Shown here: positions 23,091 through 33,300 of the stretch, in pieces
How positions within the stretch are numbered: position 1 is the first letter of the stretch
How the letters are laid out: every line of letters starts with the position of its first letter
Assembly (NCBI GenBank): GCA_032164295.1
Contig: JAJHTX010000013.1
Location: 124,001-188,000 of the forward strand
Origin: Inonotus obliquus
Taxonomy: Eukaryota; Basidiomycota; Agaricomycetes; Hymenochaetales; Hymenochaetaceae
Direction: 5' to 3'
Length of the DNA: 64,000 bases
Notes under the pieces: model-generated
Told to the model about the DNA's origin: nothing
Database searches by the model: none
Seen by the model: only the letters and a program-made list of their open reading frames with translations
Position numbers and translations under genes: made by a program

Positions 23091-23531
23091 TGTTAGGACT
23101 TGAACTTTCCCTTTACTTTCGCTTACTTAATTCTTCATTGGTCATATTCCTTTTTCCGTTCATGCTTACTCATTCTTATTATTCATCTTGCTTAGTCACT
23201 CTTTACCGGAACGTTCCGTAATATTCTATTCCCACCCTTACTAATATTCTTCTTAGAGTAATACCTTCCCACATCTGGTGTGTATATAAGTAGATAGTCT
23301 GACTCATTTGTACCCCGTCTCACTATTCTGCTTACCACCACCATCCCTTAGGTATTTACTCATTGTTTGTACTAACTTAAATATATCTGCTTACCACCAC
23401 CATCTCTTAGCCTGCGTGATCGTCTCCGTCGCTGTACAAGTCTTCGACGTTTGAGGCAGCGTACCCTAAGCTCTGGTGTGAGAGACCCCGACTCCGTTCG
23501 AGTACCCCCGAACCCGTCGTTTCGCATAACA
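23091..23531 (+). repeat. 3' LTR of copy 1 (variant B)
   Basis: 441 bp. At six sites it differs from the 5' LTR of the same element but matches the right-hand LTR of copy 2. It has two private changes of its own (TTAGTCACTC and CCATCTCTTAG). Confidence 0.93.
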
Positions 23532-23583
23532 CTGACCTGCCAATGTTGCCATGTTACTAGGGAAACTGTGAGTCTGTGACCCA

Positions 23584-23605
23584 TTGCTGCTGCTGCTGCT
23601 GCTGC
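23584..23605. repeat. TGC trinucleotide microsatellite
   Basis: About seven TGC units in the upstream part of the 560-bp spacer. Confidence 0.85.
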
Positions 23606-23975
23606 AGTGCTGCAAAGAGTCAAACACTTTGCTTTCTGCCTCTTTACTTTGCTACCCGTCTTCCCTGAAAAGAGAGTTCTCTCTCACACACATATCTTCC
23701 TCCAGAATCTCTGGTACCCTTCACATTTTGTGTGCATTGAAATTTTCGACCAACCAATGTATATGTATAATTACATGCATTACGAGATACTCTAGCTTTC
23801 GTTTCTCTCTCGGCTTCATCAGCTCACAAACAACACGCCACCCAGATTGCACACAAACCACTTGATCTTTGCTTTATCACAACAGATACTCGCCACAGAT
23901 GAGCGCCACAGATGAGATTGTAGGCCTATATATGCTACCTTGCACCCAAGAGTGTTCAATTCCTCATAGTAAACA

Positions 23976-24091
23976 ATGTCTCAACCTAGCAAGCCAGATC
24001 AACAACGGCGAGCTCTTAAAGAAGTCCATCCAAATGCAATGCCCAAAAACACTAAATCGGATCCTAAGGCTACTAGCCGGTTGAAGAAACC
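23976..24091 (+). pseudogene. 5' exon of the broken aspartic protease-like gene
   Basis: The ATG at 23976 starts MSQPSKPDQQRRALKEVHPN, aligning with the start of the intact paralogue at 33301 (MSRPGNTGHNHPRTALKVLD). The frame enters copy 2 of the retrotransposon at 24092. If the spacer is flipped, its last codons (LKK, then CC) meet the minus-strand sequence at 17311 in the same reading frame once one copy of the 5-bp duplication is discounted. This exon therefore belongs with 15914-17316 on the minus strand. Confidence 0.8.
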
Positions 24092-24532
24092 TGTTATGCG
24101 AAACGACGGGTTCGGGGGTACTCGAACGGAGTCGGGGTCTCTCACACCAGAGCTTAGGGTACGCTGCCTCAGACGTCGAAGACTTGTTCAGCGACGGAGA
24201 CGATCACGCAGGCTAAGGGATGGTGGTGGTAAGAAGATATATTTAAGTTAGTACAAACAATGAGTAAATACCTAAGGGATGGTGGTGGTAAGAAGAATAG
24301 TGAGACGGGGTACAAATGAGTCAGACTATCTACTTATATACACACCAGACGTGAGAAGGTATTACTCTAAGAAGAATATTAGTAAGGGTGGGAATAGAAT
24401 ATTACGGAACGTTCCGGTAAAGAGCGACTAAGCAAGATGAATAATAAGAATGAGTAAGCATGAACGGAAAAAGGAATATGACCAATGAAGAATTAAGTAA
24501 GCGAAAGTAAAGGGAGAGTTCAAGTCCTAACA
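24092..24532 (-). repeat. 3' LTR of copy 2 (variant A)
   Basis: 441 bp. Shares all six diagnostic bases with the 5' LTR of copy 1, with one private change (CACGTCTGG for CACATCTGG). It differs from the 5' LTR of its own element at about seven sites. Confidence 0.93.
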
Positions 24533-24575
24533 TTACCCCCCCTTCAAGGCTTGATCGTCCCGATCAAGGTTGATT

Positions 24576-27500
24576 CTACGGCTTTCGTGGTGCTTTGGGA
24601 TGTTTCTCGTAAAACTCCTCGATTACCTCCTCTGCGTTCGTCAGGTCTTCCTCAGGCTGCCACGTCGGGTCCTTGTATCCTTCCCATTTAACCAAGAATT
24701 GGAGCTTTCGCCGATGGATGCGCGAGTCCAGTATCTCTTCGACTTCATACTCTTCTTCATCATCGACAATCAGTGGAGGTTTAGGCGGCGGGTGTCTCTG
24801 AGACTCGAAAACTGGTTCGACTGCTGGTTTAAGTAACATCTCGTTGAATACCGGATGTATCTTCTTCCATGAACGGGGAAGTTTGAGACGGTAGGCACTC
24901 GCTCCCACCTTTTCAATAACCTCGTATGGTCCAAACCACTTGTCCTCAAGTTTACTTGTCGGTCTGGCTGTCTTGATGTTGCGCCCGTCTAAGAAAACCT
25001 TATCGCCCCGCTTGTATTCCACTGATGCTCCTGCATGTCTGTCATGAAACCTCTTCATGTCTTCCGCCGCTTGTTTGAGATTCTTTTGAGCTATCTCGTG
25101 TACTTCTTTGATGTGTTTAGCGAAATCTTCTGCGGAGAAGTTGGAAGATGATGTCACAACGTCTGTGAAGCCGGTTGGATGCATGCCTGTGTTGACAAAG
25201 AACGGGGAGAGTTTGGTCGCTGAGTGTTCCCTATTGTTGTACGCGAATTCTGCAAGAGGAAGCCAGTCTACCCAATCCGATTGCCTGTGGTTGACGTATA
25301 GGCGGAGGTATTGTTCCAGTTCTTGATTGACTCGCTCCGTCTGTCCATCCGTTTGAGGGTGATACGCAGTCGAGGGATTTCCCTGAATGTGTAGTAACTT
25401 GTACAGTTCCTTCATCATTTTTGCCTCGAATTGCGTTCCTCGATCATGGATGATCTTTCGCGGTAACCCGTGAAGTCTGAAGACATGATCGCGATAGATC
25501 CTTGCCATCCCTTCTGAAGTTAACTTCGTAGTTGTCGGGATTGCATGCATCTGTTTACTGAACCGATCAACTATAACGCAGATTGCATTATGTCCGCTCG
25601 ACTCGGGTAGTTCACCTATCAGGTCCACCGTAACCACTTGCCAAGGCGCCTCAGGTATCTCGTTCGGATGTAGGACCCGTCGTTTTGCTGTTCTGACTGC
25701 CTTTGTCCGTTGGCACTTGTCACATCCTCGCACGTAATTCCTGACGTCTGCAAACATTGTTGGCCACCAGAAATCACGCCTGACCAGTTCCACCGTTTTT
25801 GACGAACCCGGATGCCCTGCCCACGGCGAGTCATGACAGACCTGAAAGACTTTGTCTCGCATCTCATCTGGCACAAAGATCCTTCCATCCTTCTGTAGAA
25901 GACCACCTTCCTCCGTTGCCCCCTTCGGTATCTTCTCCTTCTCCAAGCTTTCTTGCGCTTCCCTGATCTTATCTCGTAGTGCCGTCAGATCTCCAGTAAG
26001 GGCTCGAACTAGCCATTCATCCTTGATAAAGACGATGTCCTTGTTGTCTTCTTTGCCCTCATTGAACCCTGCCCGCCGTGATAGCAAATCAGCCTTTCCC
26101 ATTGACGTCCCAGGCTTGTGTACCAGTACAAAGTCGAATTCCGCCAGTTCAGTTCTCCAGCGTGCTTGACGGTAGTTGAGCTTGTGCGCTTCCTTAAAAT
26201 ACATGAGGTTCAGGTGGTCTGACCAGACCTCGAAGCGGTGTTTAGCGCCCAAGAGATATTGTCGCCAGTCACGAAGTGCTTCGACAATTGCCAGCATCTC
26301 TTTGTCGTATATCTCGTAGTTCCTTTCAGCGTCGTTAAGTGCAGACGATCGATATGCTACTGGTTTCCATTTTCCATCCTCCTGTTGCTGTAGTAGGACT
26401 GCGCCTGTCGCATAGTTTGACGAATCGGCTTCTACTCGATATGGCTGATCATGGTTCGGTATCGCTAATACGGGCGGGCTACATAAGCACTCCTTTAATC
26501 CTTCAAACGCCTCTTGTTGTTCCTTTCCCCATCTCCATTCAGCTTTACCGGTCAGAGACGTCAGAGGTTTAACGATTTGACTATAGTCCTTGACAAAACG
26601 TCGTAACCAGTTCCCAAAACCCAGCACCTTCTGCAATTCTGTCACATTTCTCGGCACTGGCCAGTCTCGAACTGCCTCACTCTTCTTCAGGTCCACCTTA
26701 AGCTCTCCTTGACCTATGACATGTCCTAGGTATTTGACTTGGTCCACCTCGAATTCACACTTCTGCGGCTTCAGGAACAGGCGGTTATCGCGAAGTCTCT
26801 GGAATACCTCTCGTACTAGCTGGCGATGTTCGTCGATATGGGAGGAGAAGATGAGTATGTCGTCGAGGTAAACGATGATCTTGCCCTCATGTATCAAATC
26901 TCTGAAGATGTCGTTCATGAATCCTTGGAAGGTAGCTGGGGCGTTAGTTAAACCGAAGAACATGACCGTTGGTTCGAACAACCCCAGGTTTGTCCTGAAA
27001 GCCGCTTTCCATTCATCCCCTTCTCTAATACGTATGTTGTAGTATCCCCAACGTACGTCTAGCTTGGTGAAGATCTTCGCATCCTTGACCTTGTCTACCA
27101 GTTCCTGAATGAGCGGGAGAGGGTATTTGTTCTTAACTGTTCCCTCGTTGAGCTTCCGGTAGTCTTGGATTGCTCGAAGTGAGCTGTCTTCCTTCTTGAT
27201 GAAAAAGAAAGGCGACGCCATGGGTGACTTTGACTCTCGGATTCGTCCTGATGCCAAGTTCTCCTCGATAAAGCCTTTCAATACCTCCTGCTCCTTCGGG
27301 TTAAGGGGATAGACCTTGCAGTCGTTAGGTTTGAAGTCCGGTTTCAGATCGATTGCATGATCCCAGACGCGATGTTCAGGAAGGTTCTCGAAGCTTTCTT
27401 CACTAAACACATCTTCAAAATCATTGAGGTATATCGGCCAGTCTCGATTCGACTTGATAGCACGATTATGCACTATTGTCGTTGCTTCAGGATTTGGATC

Positions 27501-28175
27501 TTGTCGGCAATTTGTAGGACATCGCGTGAACTCGATCTTCCCTGTAGTCCAGTCTATCTCCGGATTATGCTTCGTGAGCCAGTCATGTCCCAGGAAGACA
27601 TCGCAGTGAGCCAGACGGGTGATAGCTAAACGGATGGTTTCAATGTGTTGTCCAAAAACCATCTCCAACTCGACATAATGCGTCATCATTCCTCCTTCAT
27701 TGAGAGTTCCGTCAGCATTAAACACCATCATAGGTCGTATGTAGCGAGTTCGGGGTATATCGTGCTTGAGTACGAAGTCCACATCAATACACGATCCGGT
27801 ACATCCAGAGTCAACCAGGGCTCGGGCCTTTTCCAAGAAGTCTCCTGTATATCTCGGTAGGTCGACAGTACAGAGGATCACTTGTATTTCCAACTGGCGC
27901 CCATTGGATCCTCGTATAAACCGTGGGTGCGCTCGGAAGTAAGCTTCTTCAAAGGCCTCAACATCATCCTCTGTAAGCCCCTCCTCTTCTCCTGTTGGTA
28001 TCACGTCGGTCAAGATTTCATAGTAAGGTGCAGCGTCATCGTGTTTCAAATCTCTAAGGTAGTATACAGACGATGAGTCATGGAATACGTGCGACAAAAC
28101 GAAATCTTGTGAAAGTCGACCAGTTGTCCCGACGACTACTCCTGGTCCTTGACAAAATCCTCCTCTCCCCTTTCT
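24576..28175 (-). CDS. pol: Pol polyprotein of copy 2
   Basis: Intact, with the same domain order and catalytic residues as copy 1 (DSG protease, YLDD reverse transcriptase, RNase H, HHCC and D,D-35-E integrase, chromodomain). It differs from copy 1 at only two residues (Val to Ile in the protease region, and Met to Val before the GAG pre-chromodomain linker). The frame opens at 28175, overlapping gag by 40 nt in the -1 phase. A short purine tract at about 24536-24544 precedes its 3' LTR. Confidence 0.94.
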   Translation of the reverse strand, partial: RKGRGGFCQGPGVVVGTTGRLSQDFVLSHVFHDSSSVYYLRDLKHDDAAPYYEILTDVIPTGEEEGLTEDDVEAFEEAYFRAHPRFIRGSNGRQLEIQVILCTVDLPRYTGDFLEKARALVDSGCTGSCIDVDFVLKHDIPRTRYIRPMMVFNADGTLNEGGMMTHYVELEMVFGQHIETIRLAITRLAHCDVFLGHDWLTKHNPEIDWTTGKIEFTRCPTNCRQDPNPEATTIVHNRAIKSNRDWPIYLNDFEDVFSEESFENLPEHRVWDHAIDLKPDFKPNDCKVYPLNPKEQEVLKGFIEENLASGRIRESKSPMASPFFFIKKEDSSLRAIQDYRKLNEGTVKNKYPLPLIQELVDKVKDAKIFTKLDVRWGYYNIRIREGDEWKAAFRTNLGLFEPTVMFFGLTNAPATFQGFMNDIFRDLIHEGKIIVYLDDILIFSSHIDEHRQLVREVFQRLRDNRLFLKPQKCEFEVDQVKYLGHVIGQGELKVDLKKSEAVRDWPVPRNVTELQKVLGFGNWLRRFVKDYSQIVKPLTSLTGKAEWRWGKEQQEAFEGLKECLCSPPVLAIPNHDQPYRVEADSSNYATGAVLLQQQEDGKWKPVAYRSSALNDAERNYEIYDKEMLAIVEALRDWRQYLLGAKHRFEVWSDHLNLMYFKEAHKLNYRQARWRTELAEFDFVLVHKPGTSMGKADLLSRRAGFNEGKEDNKDIVFIKDEWLVRALTGDLTALRDKIREAQESLEKEKIPKGATEEGGLLQKDGRIFVPDEMRDKVFQVCHDSPWAGHPGSSKTVELVRRDFWWPTMFADVRNYVRGCDKCQRTKAVRTAKRRVLHPNEIPEAPWQVVTVDLIGELPESSGHNAICVIVDRFSKQMHAIPTTTKLTSEGMARIYRDHVFRLHGLPRKIIHDRGTQFEAKMMKELYKLLHIQGNPSTAYHPQTDGQTERVNQELEQYLRLYVNHRQSDWVDWLPLAEFAYNNREHSATKLSPFFVNTGMHPTGFTDVVTSSSNFSAEDFAKHIKEVHEIAQKNLKQAAEDMKRFHDRHAGASVEYKRGDKVFLDGRNIKTARPTSKLEDKWFGPYEVIEKVGASAYRLKLPRSWKKIHPVFNEMLLKPAVEPVFESQRHPPPKPPLIVDDEEEYEVEEILDSRIHRRKLQFLVKWEGYKDPTWQPEEDLTNAEEVIEEFYEKHPKAPRKP

Positions 28176-29452
28176 TCATCCATCACCCCCTCTACTTGTG
28201 TAGCTCGCAGCTCCTCGGGTCCTCCGTCGACCGCTTGGAAGTCACGTTCCTTCAGCTCTCCTAGTGCGTCTGCAAAGGCCCTGCGGGTCTCCGGGTCCCA
28301 TGCCCTAATCACCTCTCGTACTATCTGCCCCTTACTAGGACAACTAGCCATGAGATGCGACGGCGATCCACAGGTCCAGCATTTGTAACTTCTTCTGGCC
28401 CTGTCGATGTCCATTGGGATTCCGGCTCCTGGATGGACTCCTGCCCCTACTCCTTGATGATCGCGCTGAGGGGGAGGTACCTGTGGCCGATGCTGCTGAG
28501 GTTGCGGAGCTTGCTGGACTTGAGGCGGGTTCTTGGTCTGTGTCTGGGTTGGCCAGTTTGTGCGTGGAGGGCCTGACCTTGTCGCCGTTACTTGACGAAG
28601 CTGTTGTTCGATTCTGTCCACGTCAATAGCCTTCGCCTTCCAGCCATCATAGGTGGTAGGGATGGTGGCTGAGCGCATGACTCCCTTGACGACCTCGAGG
28701 TTCAACGCCCACTTCAATCGGTCGATGAGGATGTCGTTGTGTAGTGCATCTGTAAGACCAGCTGCCTGACGTCTGATGTCGAACTCGACGAAGAACTCGT
28801 CTGCGGTCTTCTTCCCTTGAGTTAGGCGTCGAAGTTCCGCCATCGCCTTCTCTTTCTTGTTTGGATCGTCAAACGACTTGTCTAGAGCCGTTTGAAAGGC
28901 TGCCCAGGTGTCCGGGATACCTGCCGCTTGGTTCGCATCTACGTAGTTCTGCGCCCACGTTCCAGCAGCTCCGCCTTTCATGTAAGACAAGACAAAGAGT
29001 ATCTTGCTCTTGCCTGTTGGGAACGACCTGGGGTCCGACTCAAAGCACAGGGTATATTCGCGCTTGAAGTCCTTGTAGTCGCTGCCATTGAACTCGCTTG
29101 GTTCCTTCGCACGAGTCTTGGGGGATGGGGCGGGCGGTGCTGGCGGTTGTTGTACTTGTCCTAGAGCAGCCGCAAACATCTGCGCGAACTGCTGCATCTG
29201 AGTCTGATTGAACCCTTGCGCCATCAGTGGACTTGGTGCTCGGGGAGGAACTGGAGGTGGTATTGGTTGTTGTCCTTGTCCTCCAGACATTCGTAGTACA
29301 GGAGTCTCTAGAGATGATACGTCTGAGTCGCTCCTTGACGTTGGAGTAGGGGACGGAGGCGACGTAGGCTGAGTCCGAACAAATAATTTGTCTACGTCTC
29401 TCTCCACGGCGTCTAGTATTAAAGCACGTCGGCGATGAGTTCTCGACAACGT
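28136..29452 (-). CDS. gag: Gag polyprotein of copy 2
   Basis: Same frame and length as gag of copy 1, with a CCHC knuckle and a terminal TAG at 28138-28136. It differs by six replacements: two in the stretch before the first in-frame ATG (29290), one in the capsid region, and three near the C-terminus. The same uncertainty about the start applies. Confidence 0.9.
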   Translation of the reverse strand, partial: TLSRTHRRRALILDAVERDVDKLFVRTQPTSPPSPTPTSRSDSDVSSLETPVLRMSGGQGQQPIPPPVPPRAPSPLMAQGFNQTQMQQFAQMFAAALGQVQQPPAPPAPSPKTRAKEPSEFNGSDYKDFKREYTLCFESDPRSFPTGKSKILFVLSYMKGGAAGTWAQNYVDANQAAGIPDTWAAFQTALDKSFDDPNKKEKAMAELRRLTQGKKTADEFFVEFDIRRQAAGLTDALHNDILIDRLKWALNLEVVKGVMRSATIPTTYDGWKAKAIDVDRIEQQLRQVTATRSGPPRTNWPTQTQTKNPPQVQQAPQPQQHRPQVPPPQRDHQGVGAGVHPGAGIPMDIDRARRSYKCWTCGSPSHLMASCPSKGQIVREVIRAWDPETRRAFADALGELKERDFQAVDGGPEELRATQVEGVMDEERGEEDFVKDQE

Positions 29453-29865
29453 TTAACGACGAGGAGGGGGTACAGGTAAGGGATCTAGGCGCTGACGCAG
29501 GTTGTTCGGCAATCCGTCCGTAAGCCTTATGACAACGCGGAAGATCCAGGCAGGGAAAACAATAGAGAACCCCGGGGCACTATGAACGTGTGGGAACTCC
29601 TTGGTGTAGATGACGTTCCCTCGGCACCAGATGGTAACGATAAGCGCCACGGTGACTTTGGGTAAAGGGTTGTGACTGATCGGGAATACACGGAAACTTT
29701 AACAGTCTCCGGGCCGGTTGTTGTTGTCTCGGTAAAAACCGGGTTGGTGAAAACTCGTGTTCGTTGGGAGTTACTCAACGTCAACGGGAGACCACAGGAG
29801 GGAACAGCAAGGACTGGGAAACTCAGAGGTCGCTGAACGGTCCTGGTACGTAGGTCTCACTATTA

Positions 29866-30306
29866 TGTTATGCGAAACGACGGGTTCGGGGGTACTCGAA
29901 CGGAGTCGGGGTCTCTCACACCAGAGCTTAGGGTACGCTGCCTCAAACGTCGAAGACTTGTACAGCGACGGAGACGATCACGCAGGCTAAGGGATGGTGG
30001 TGGTAAGCAGATATATTTAAGTTAGTACAAACAATGAGTAAATACCTAAGGGATGGTGGTGGTAAGCAGAATAGTGAGACGGGGTACAAATGAGTCAGAC
30101 TATCTACTTATATACACACCAGATGTGGGAAGGTATTACTCTAAGAAGAATATTAGTAAGGGTGGGAATAGAATATTACGGAACGTTCCGGTAAAGAGCG
30201 ACTAAGCAAGATGAATAATAAGAATGAGTAAGCATGAACGGAAAAAGGAATATGACCAATGAAGAATTAAGTAAGCGAAAGTAAAGGGAAAGTTCAAGTC
30301 CTAACA
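29866..30306 (-). repeat. 5' LTR of copy 2 (variant B)
   Basis: 441 bp. Matches the 3' LTR of copy 1 at all six diagnostic sites rather than the 3' LTR of its own element. The corresponding TATATAAG promoter is present. Confidence 0.93.
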
Positions 30307-30311
30307 GTCAG

Positions 30312-33300
30312 GCCCATATGAACGAGTGCACATGTCCTTTTAGTGAGTCTCCGGACGGAAGACTATTCAGCCTCTCCTCACATTCCATTTCGTCCATACA
30401 TACGCAAAGAGACGAAGTATGATGCATAGTATCATCAAGTGCAGCCTAAGGTCTGAAGGTGGCTGGAATCGTTGCGCCTACACGCTTCAAGGCGATAAAT
30501 GATGTTTTGAGAGAGATAGTCTACATACATGCGCGAATGGACATGGCAAGAGATTATGTCATCTTGCATCAGCCTGTGCTGAACAAAAGGTCCAGTGAGT
30601 ACCCGACCGCATTGATCAAGAAAACAAAGATTGGATAAAAATACATGCACCTGAAAACTAAAAAGAATTCAAGTACTACGACTTGAGTGATGAGAGAGGA
30701 CAATATGAATGCTGTAGAAGAGATGATGATAGCCCGGGGGGAATGAGATGGACAATATTGGCTGATGGAGGGCGGGGAGCTTTAGGTAAGGGAAAGAGCA
30801 CTATGTACAACACAATTGATTCGTTATCACACCAAGCCTTTGCCCTCGTATCCTCAAGAACGAGAAGAGAGAAGACAATATTGAAGTGAAGTGAAGGTAT
30901 TTTGGCTGTCACTACTCATTATCTGTAGTTCTCTGCTAACACGTTGTCTCGTGTGCCTTTCGTGCTATTCCATGTATATATTACCTTTCAATGATAGAGG
31001 AATATCAAGTAGGCCTGGCTACCAATGGCAGGAGGACTTTCGTACAAGCATTTCAGACTTCTTACAGCGGACACTCTGCCGAGGGGAGAGTGACTGGTTT
31101 CCTGTAAGATCGTTTGTACTCTGCAGCTAACGGTATGTCATTGATAGGAAGCAGGTAAAGTAGTAGGAAAAGCCATGGCAATTCAAGAACAGCATGTCCC
31201 GTCACTTACACTGGAATTTATGGATAAAACACTGCGTGTCCGTTTCTGAAACGACACCACGTTCTCCAGCGGCCAATTCCAATCCGCACCCCTCTCCCTT
31301 TTTTCTTTGTCTACACAGGTGCTGCACCGTAGCCTTCAGGATGGGATACTGGTCCGCACGAGACGATCACTGGAAATGGAATGAACTCCCAGTGTGGGCA
31401 CATCTCTCGGTATCCCCTCAAGCATCATCCTCTCCAACTCTTGGTCTTGCAGCTCGCTCTTCTTCAAGATACGTCTTCCCTCCCAAACTTGTCTTTTCCA
31501 TGTGGGCAATCAAGGCTGCGATCTCCTGGATTCGCTTTCCTCTTGCCCTTATTCGTGCTTCTGCGCAGTCACGGGTGACACCTTCAACACCTGTATGACC
31601 GGGACCCATCCCAATCGAACCATCCGGCGCATCTTGTAGCGCCGAGTTCATTATCTATGCTGTTTCACTTTGACGTTCTATGCCAGGTGGATAGTCCTGT
31701 TCCGCCCCGAAGCTCTCACCACCGAAGCCATGGTCATGGGATGGCGTGCGTGTACGTGAAGCAGATCGTGAAGGAGGGTCAAATAGCTTTCCAGAGCGCA
31801 CCAGTTCGTCTATATCTGTGTACTGAAGGATATGTGAGAGATGAGAACAGATTTCGAGATTCGTTCATGTAGGCTTGACTTACCATTGGGGAGTGGCAAT
31901 CCGCGTCAAGAAAGTGTCCTGTTCCCACGACCTATGCCGCATCCTGCCGGAGCTCGGTTACGCATAAGCGGTGACCGGATTTTGAGAGATGCATTCGACT
32001 TGACTAACCTCCATCCACAATGCAATAATGGCCAAAAGAAACTGTACATTTCATGTAGTTAGTATCATAAATTGTATCTGTGTAAAAAAAAAAAATTTCT
32101 ACAAAAGTCTATTGAGATATGGTGGTATCTCGGCTCATATCTTAAGAACTAGGCAACTTCTTCAAAAATGTTTTTGAAGAAATTGAAGATAGACATGGTA
32201 AAATACTCACCATGCATTGAGTTGAGTGATTCTTCAAGTTGTTGCTGAGGAGAAGAAGCAGGAAGATATGCAGAAGTACTAACAAAAAAGGAATAAAGCA
32301 AGCACGTGACCTGATGAGAATGCCTCGAAAAACATTGCCTGATTGACCAAATTGAACAAGAAAGAGATAGAACAATTCTCAACTGTGTATAGTCGCTTAT
32401 TTTACTTTCATAAGAGGTAGATACAGCTCTTATTATGTAGATAAGAGGAGGAGATGCAATATAGGCCAATGGAGGCCTGTTTATTCAAGAGATGTACCAC
32501 TGAGAGAAGTGCATACAATGACATTAGATGAGGTAAAAGATCGGTTGGGTAGACTTTAAAGCTTCAATAATAGTATACCAATAGTATGTGTGTCTAGAAG
32601 TGCTGAATATATGCATGTTTTTAGCAATACTCAACATATTTCTGCACTATATGCAGCTCATAGGTTTATTGGTGACGAAAACCAGCAGTAAAAATTGCCA
32701 GTATTACTGATTATTCATTAGTTGTGTTGGATACTCAGTTCAATCAATATGTATGGACTGTTTTGATGCTTATTTATGAGTAGAATGACATGATATCCTC
32801 AGCAGCAGACAGGGACAATATGAAAGGTACAGCGGTAAAAAAGGATCGTCGTTATGATACATATAAAGTAATTATTCAAGCTCCGAACAAAAAAATCACA
32901 GAACACTTTTTTGACGTGGATTGCCACTCCCCATTACCATATTGCACTACCATTGGCATTAGGGGAGAGTCAAGGAACAGTCTCGACCAGCACGTGACCC
33001 ATAGCGCTGCTATTTTGATTCAATTTGATTGAACTTTCGTCTTCCCCACACCCATCTTTAACATTCAAGTCTCTTGCACCATCATATTTCGTATGTGTCG
33101 AATCTTATAACAACCACCTGACTATACAAATGTTTTGTAAGATTCTCTAGCTTTCGTCGCGCTCCCAATACACGAACAAGCAAAATAGCTTCCAGATTGC
33201 ACCCAAGCTTTGCTCTATGATTTATACACGCCACAGATGATCTTGGAAGGCTACATATCCTACCTTGCACCCGAGAGCGTACAATGCCTCATAGAAGACA
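30312..33300. other. Divergent intergenic region between the two aspartic protease genes
   Basis: About 3 kb. The left end was the upstream flank of the now-broken gene; the right 150 nt are the conserved upstream region of the intact one. In between, 31418-31651 (-) is an open frame with a helix-rich charged C-terminus that I cannot assign, and about 32040-33050 is markedly AT-rich with a run of 13 A at about 32083. That stretch contains protein-like but interrupted fragments around 32460-32780 that may be an old transposon. No gene is supported. Confidence 0.4.

Larger units (their letters stand above)
17317..23531 (+). mobile_element. Ty3/Gypsy chromovirus (Metaviridae-type LTR retrotransposon), copy 1
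   Basis: A 6215-bp element with 441-bp LTRs (TG...CA), gag and pol frames and a purine tract before the 3' LTR. Both frames are open, so it looks recently active. The flanking pentamers do not match each other (GGTTT at 17312-17316, CTGAC at 23532-23536), but each is the reverse complement of a pentamer flanking copy 2. The two LTRs of this copy differ at about eight sites by eye. Both oddities are explained by an inversion between the two copies (see findings). No clear tRNA primer-binding site was recognised after 17757. The chromodomain at the end of pol places it among chromoviruses, which target integration to modified histones. Confidence 0.95.
23532..24091. other. 560-bp spacer between the two elements, inverted relative to its original orientation
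   Basis: The spacer begins CTGAC and ends AAACC, the reverse complements of GTCAG (30307-30311) and GGTTT (17312-17316). It carries the promoter and first exon of the broken aspartic protease gene, now on the plus strand. From about 23785 it is similar to the region upstream of the intact paralogue (about 33150-33300), including the shared CTACCTTGCACCC near both start codons. Confidence 0.85.
24092..30306 (-). mobile_element. Ty3/Gypsy chromovirus, copy 2 (inverted relative to copy 1)
   Basis: 6215 bp, the same length as copy 1 and nearly identical to it. Flanks are AAACC (24087-24091) and GTCAG (30307-30311), again not matching each other. Both gag and pol are open. With copy 1 it forms a 6.2-kb inverted repeat with arms 560 bp apart, a configuration prone to recombination and to assembly error. 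Confidence 0.95.

Noticed and set aside
17312..23536. Unequal flanks as a sign of TSD decay or of a deletion beside copy 1
   Set aside because: The missing partners are found, perfect and reverse-complemented, beside copy 2; decay would not generate that pairing.
31418..31651. RNase H fragment of a non-LTR retrotransposon (PGHTGVEG)
   Set aside because: Only the short GHTGVEG stretch resembles an RNase H loop; flanking residues and neighbouring frames do not support a LINE.
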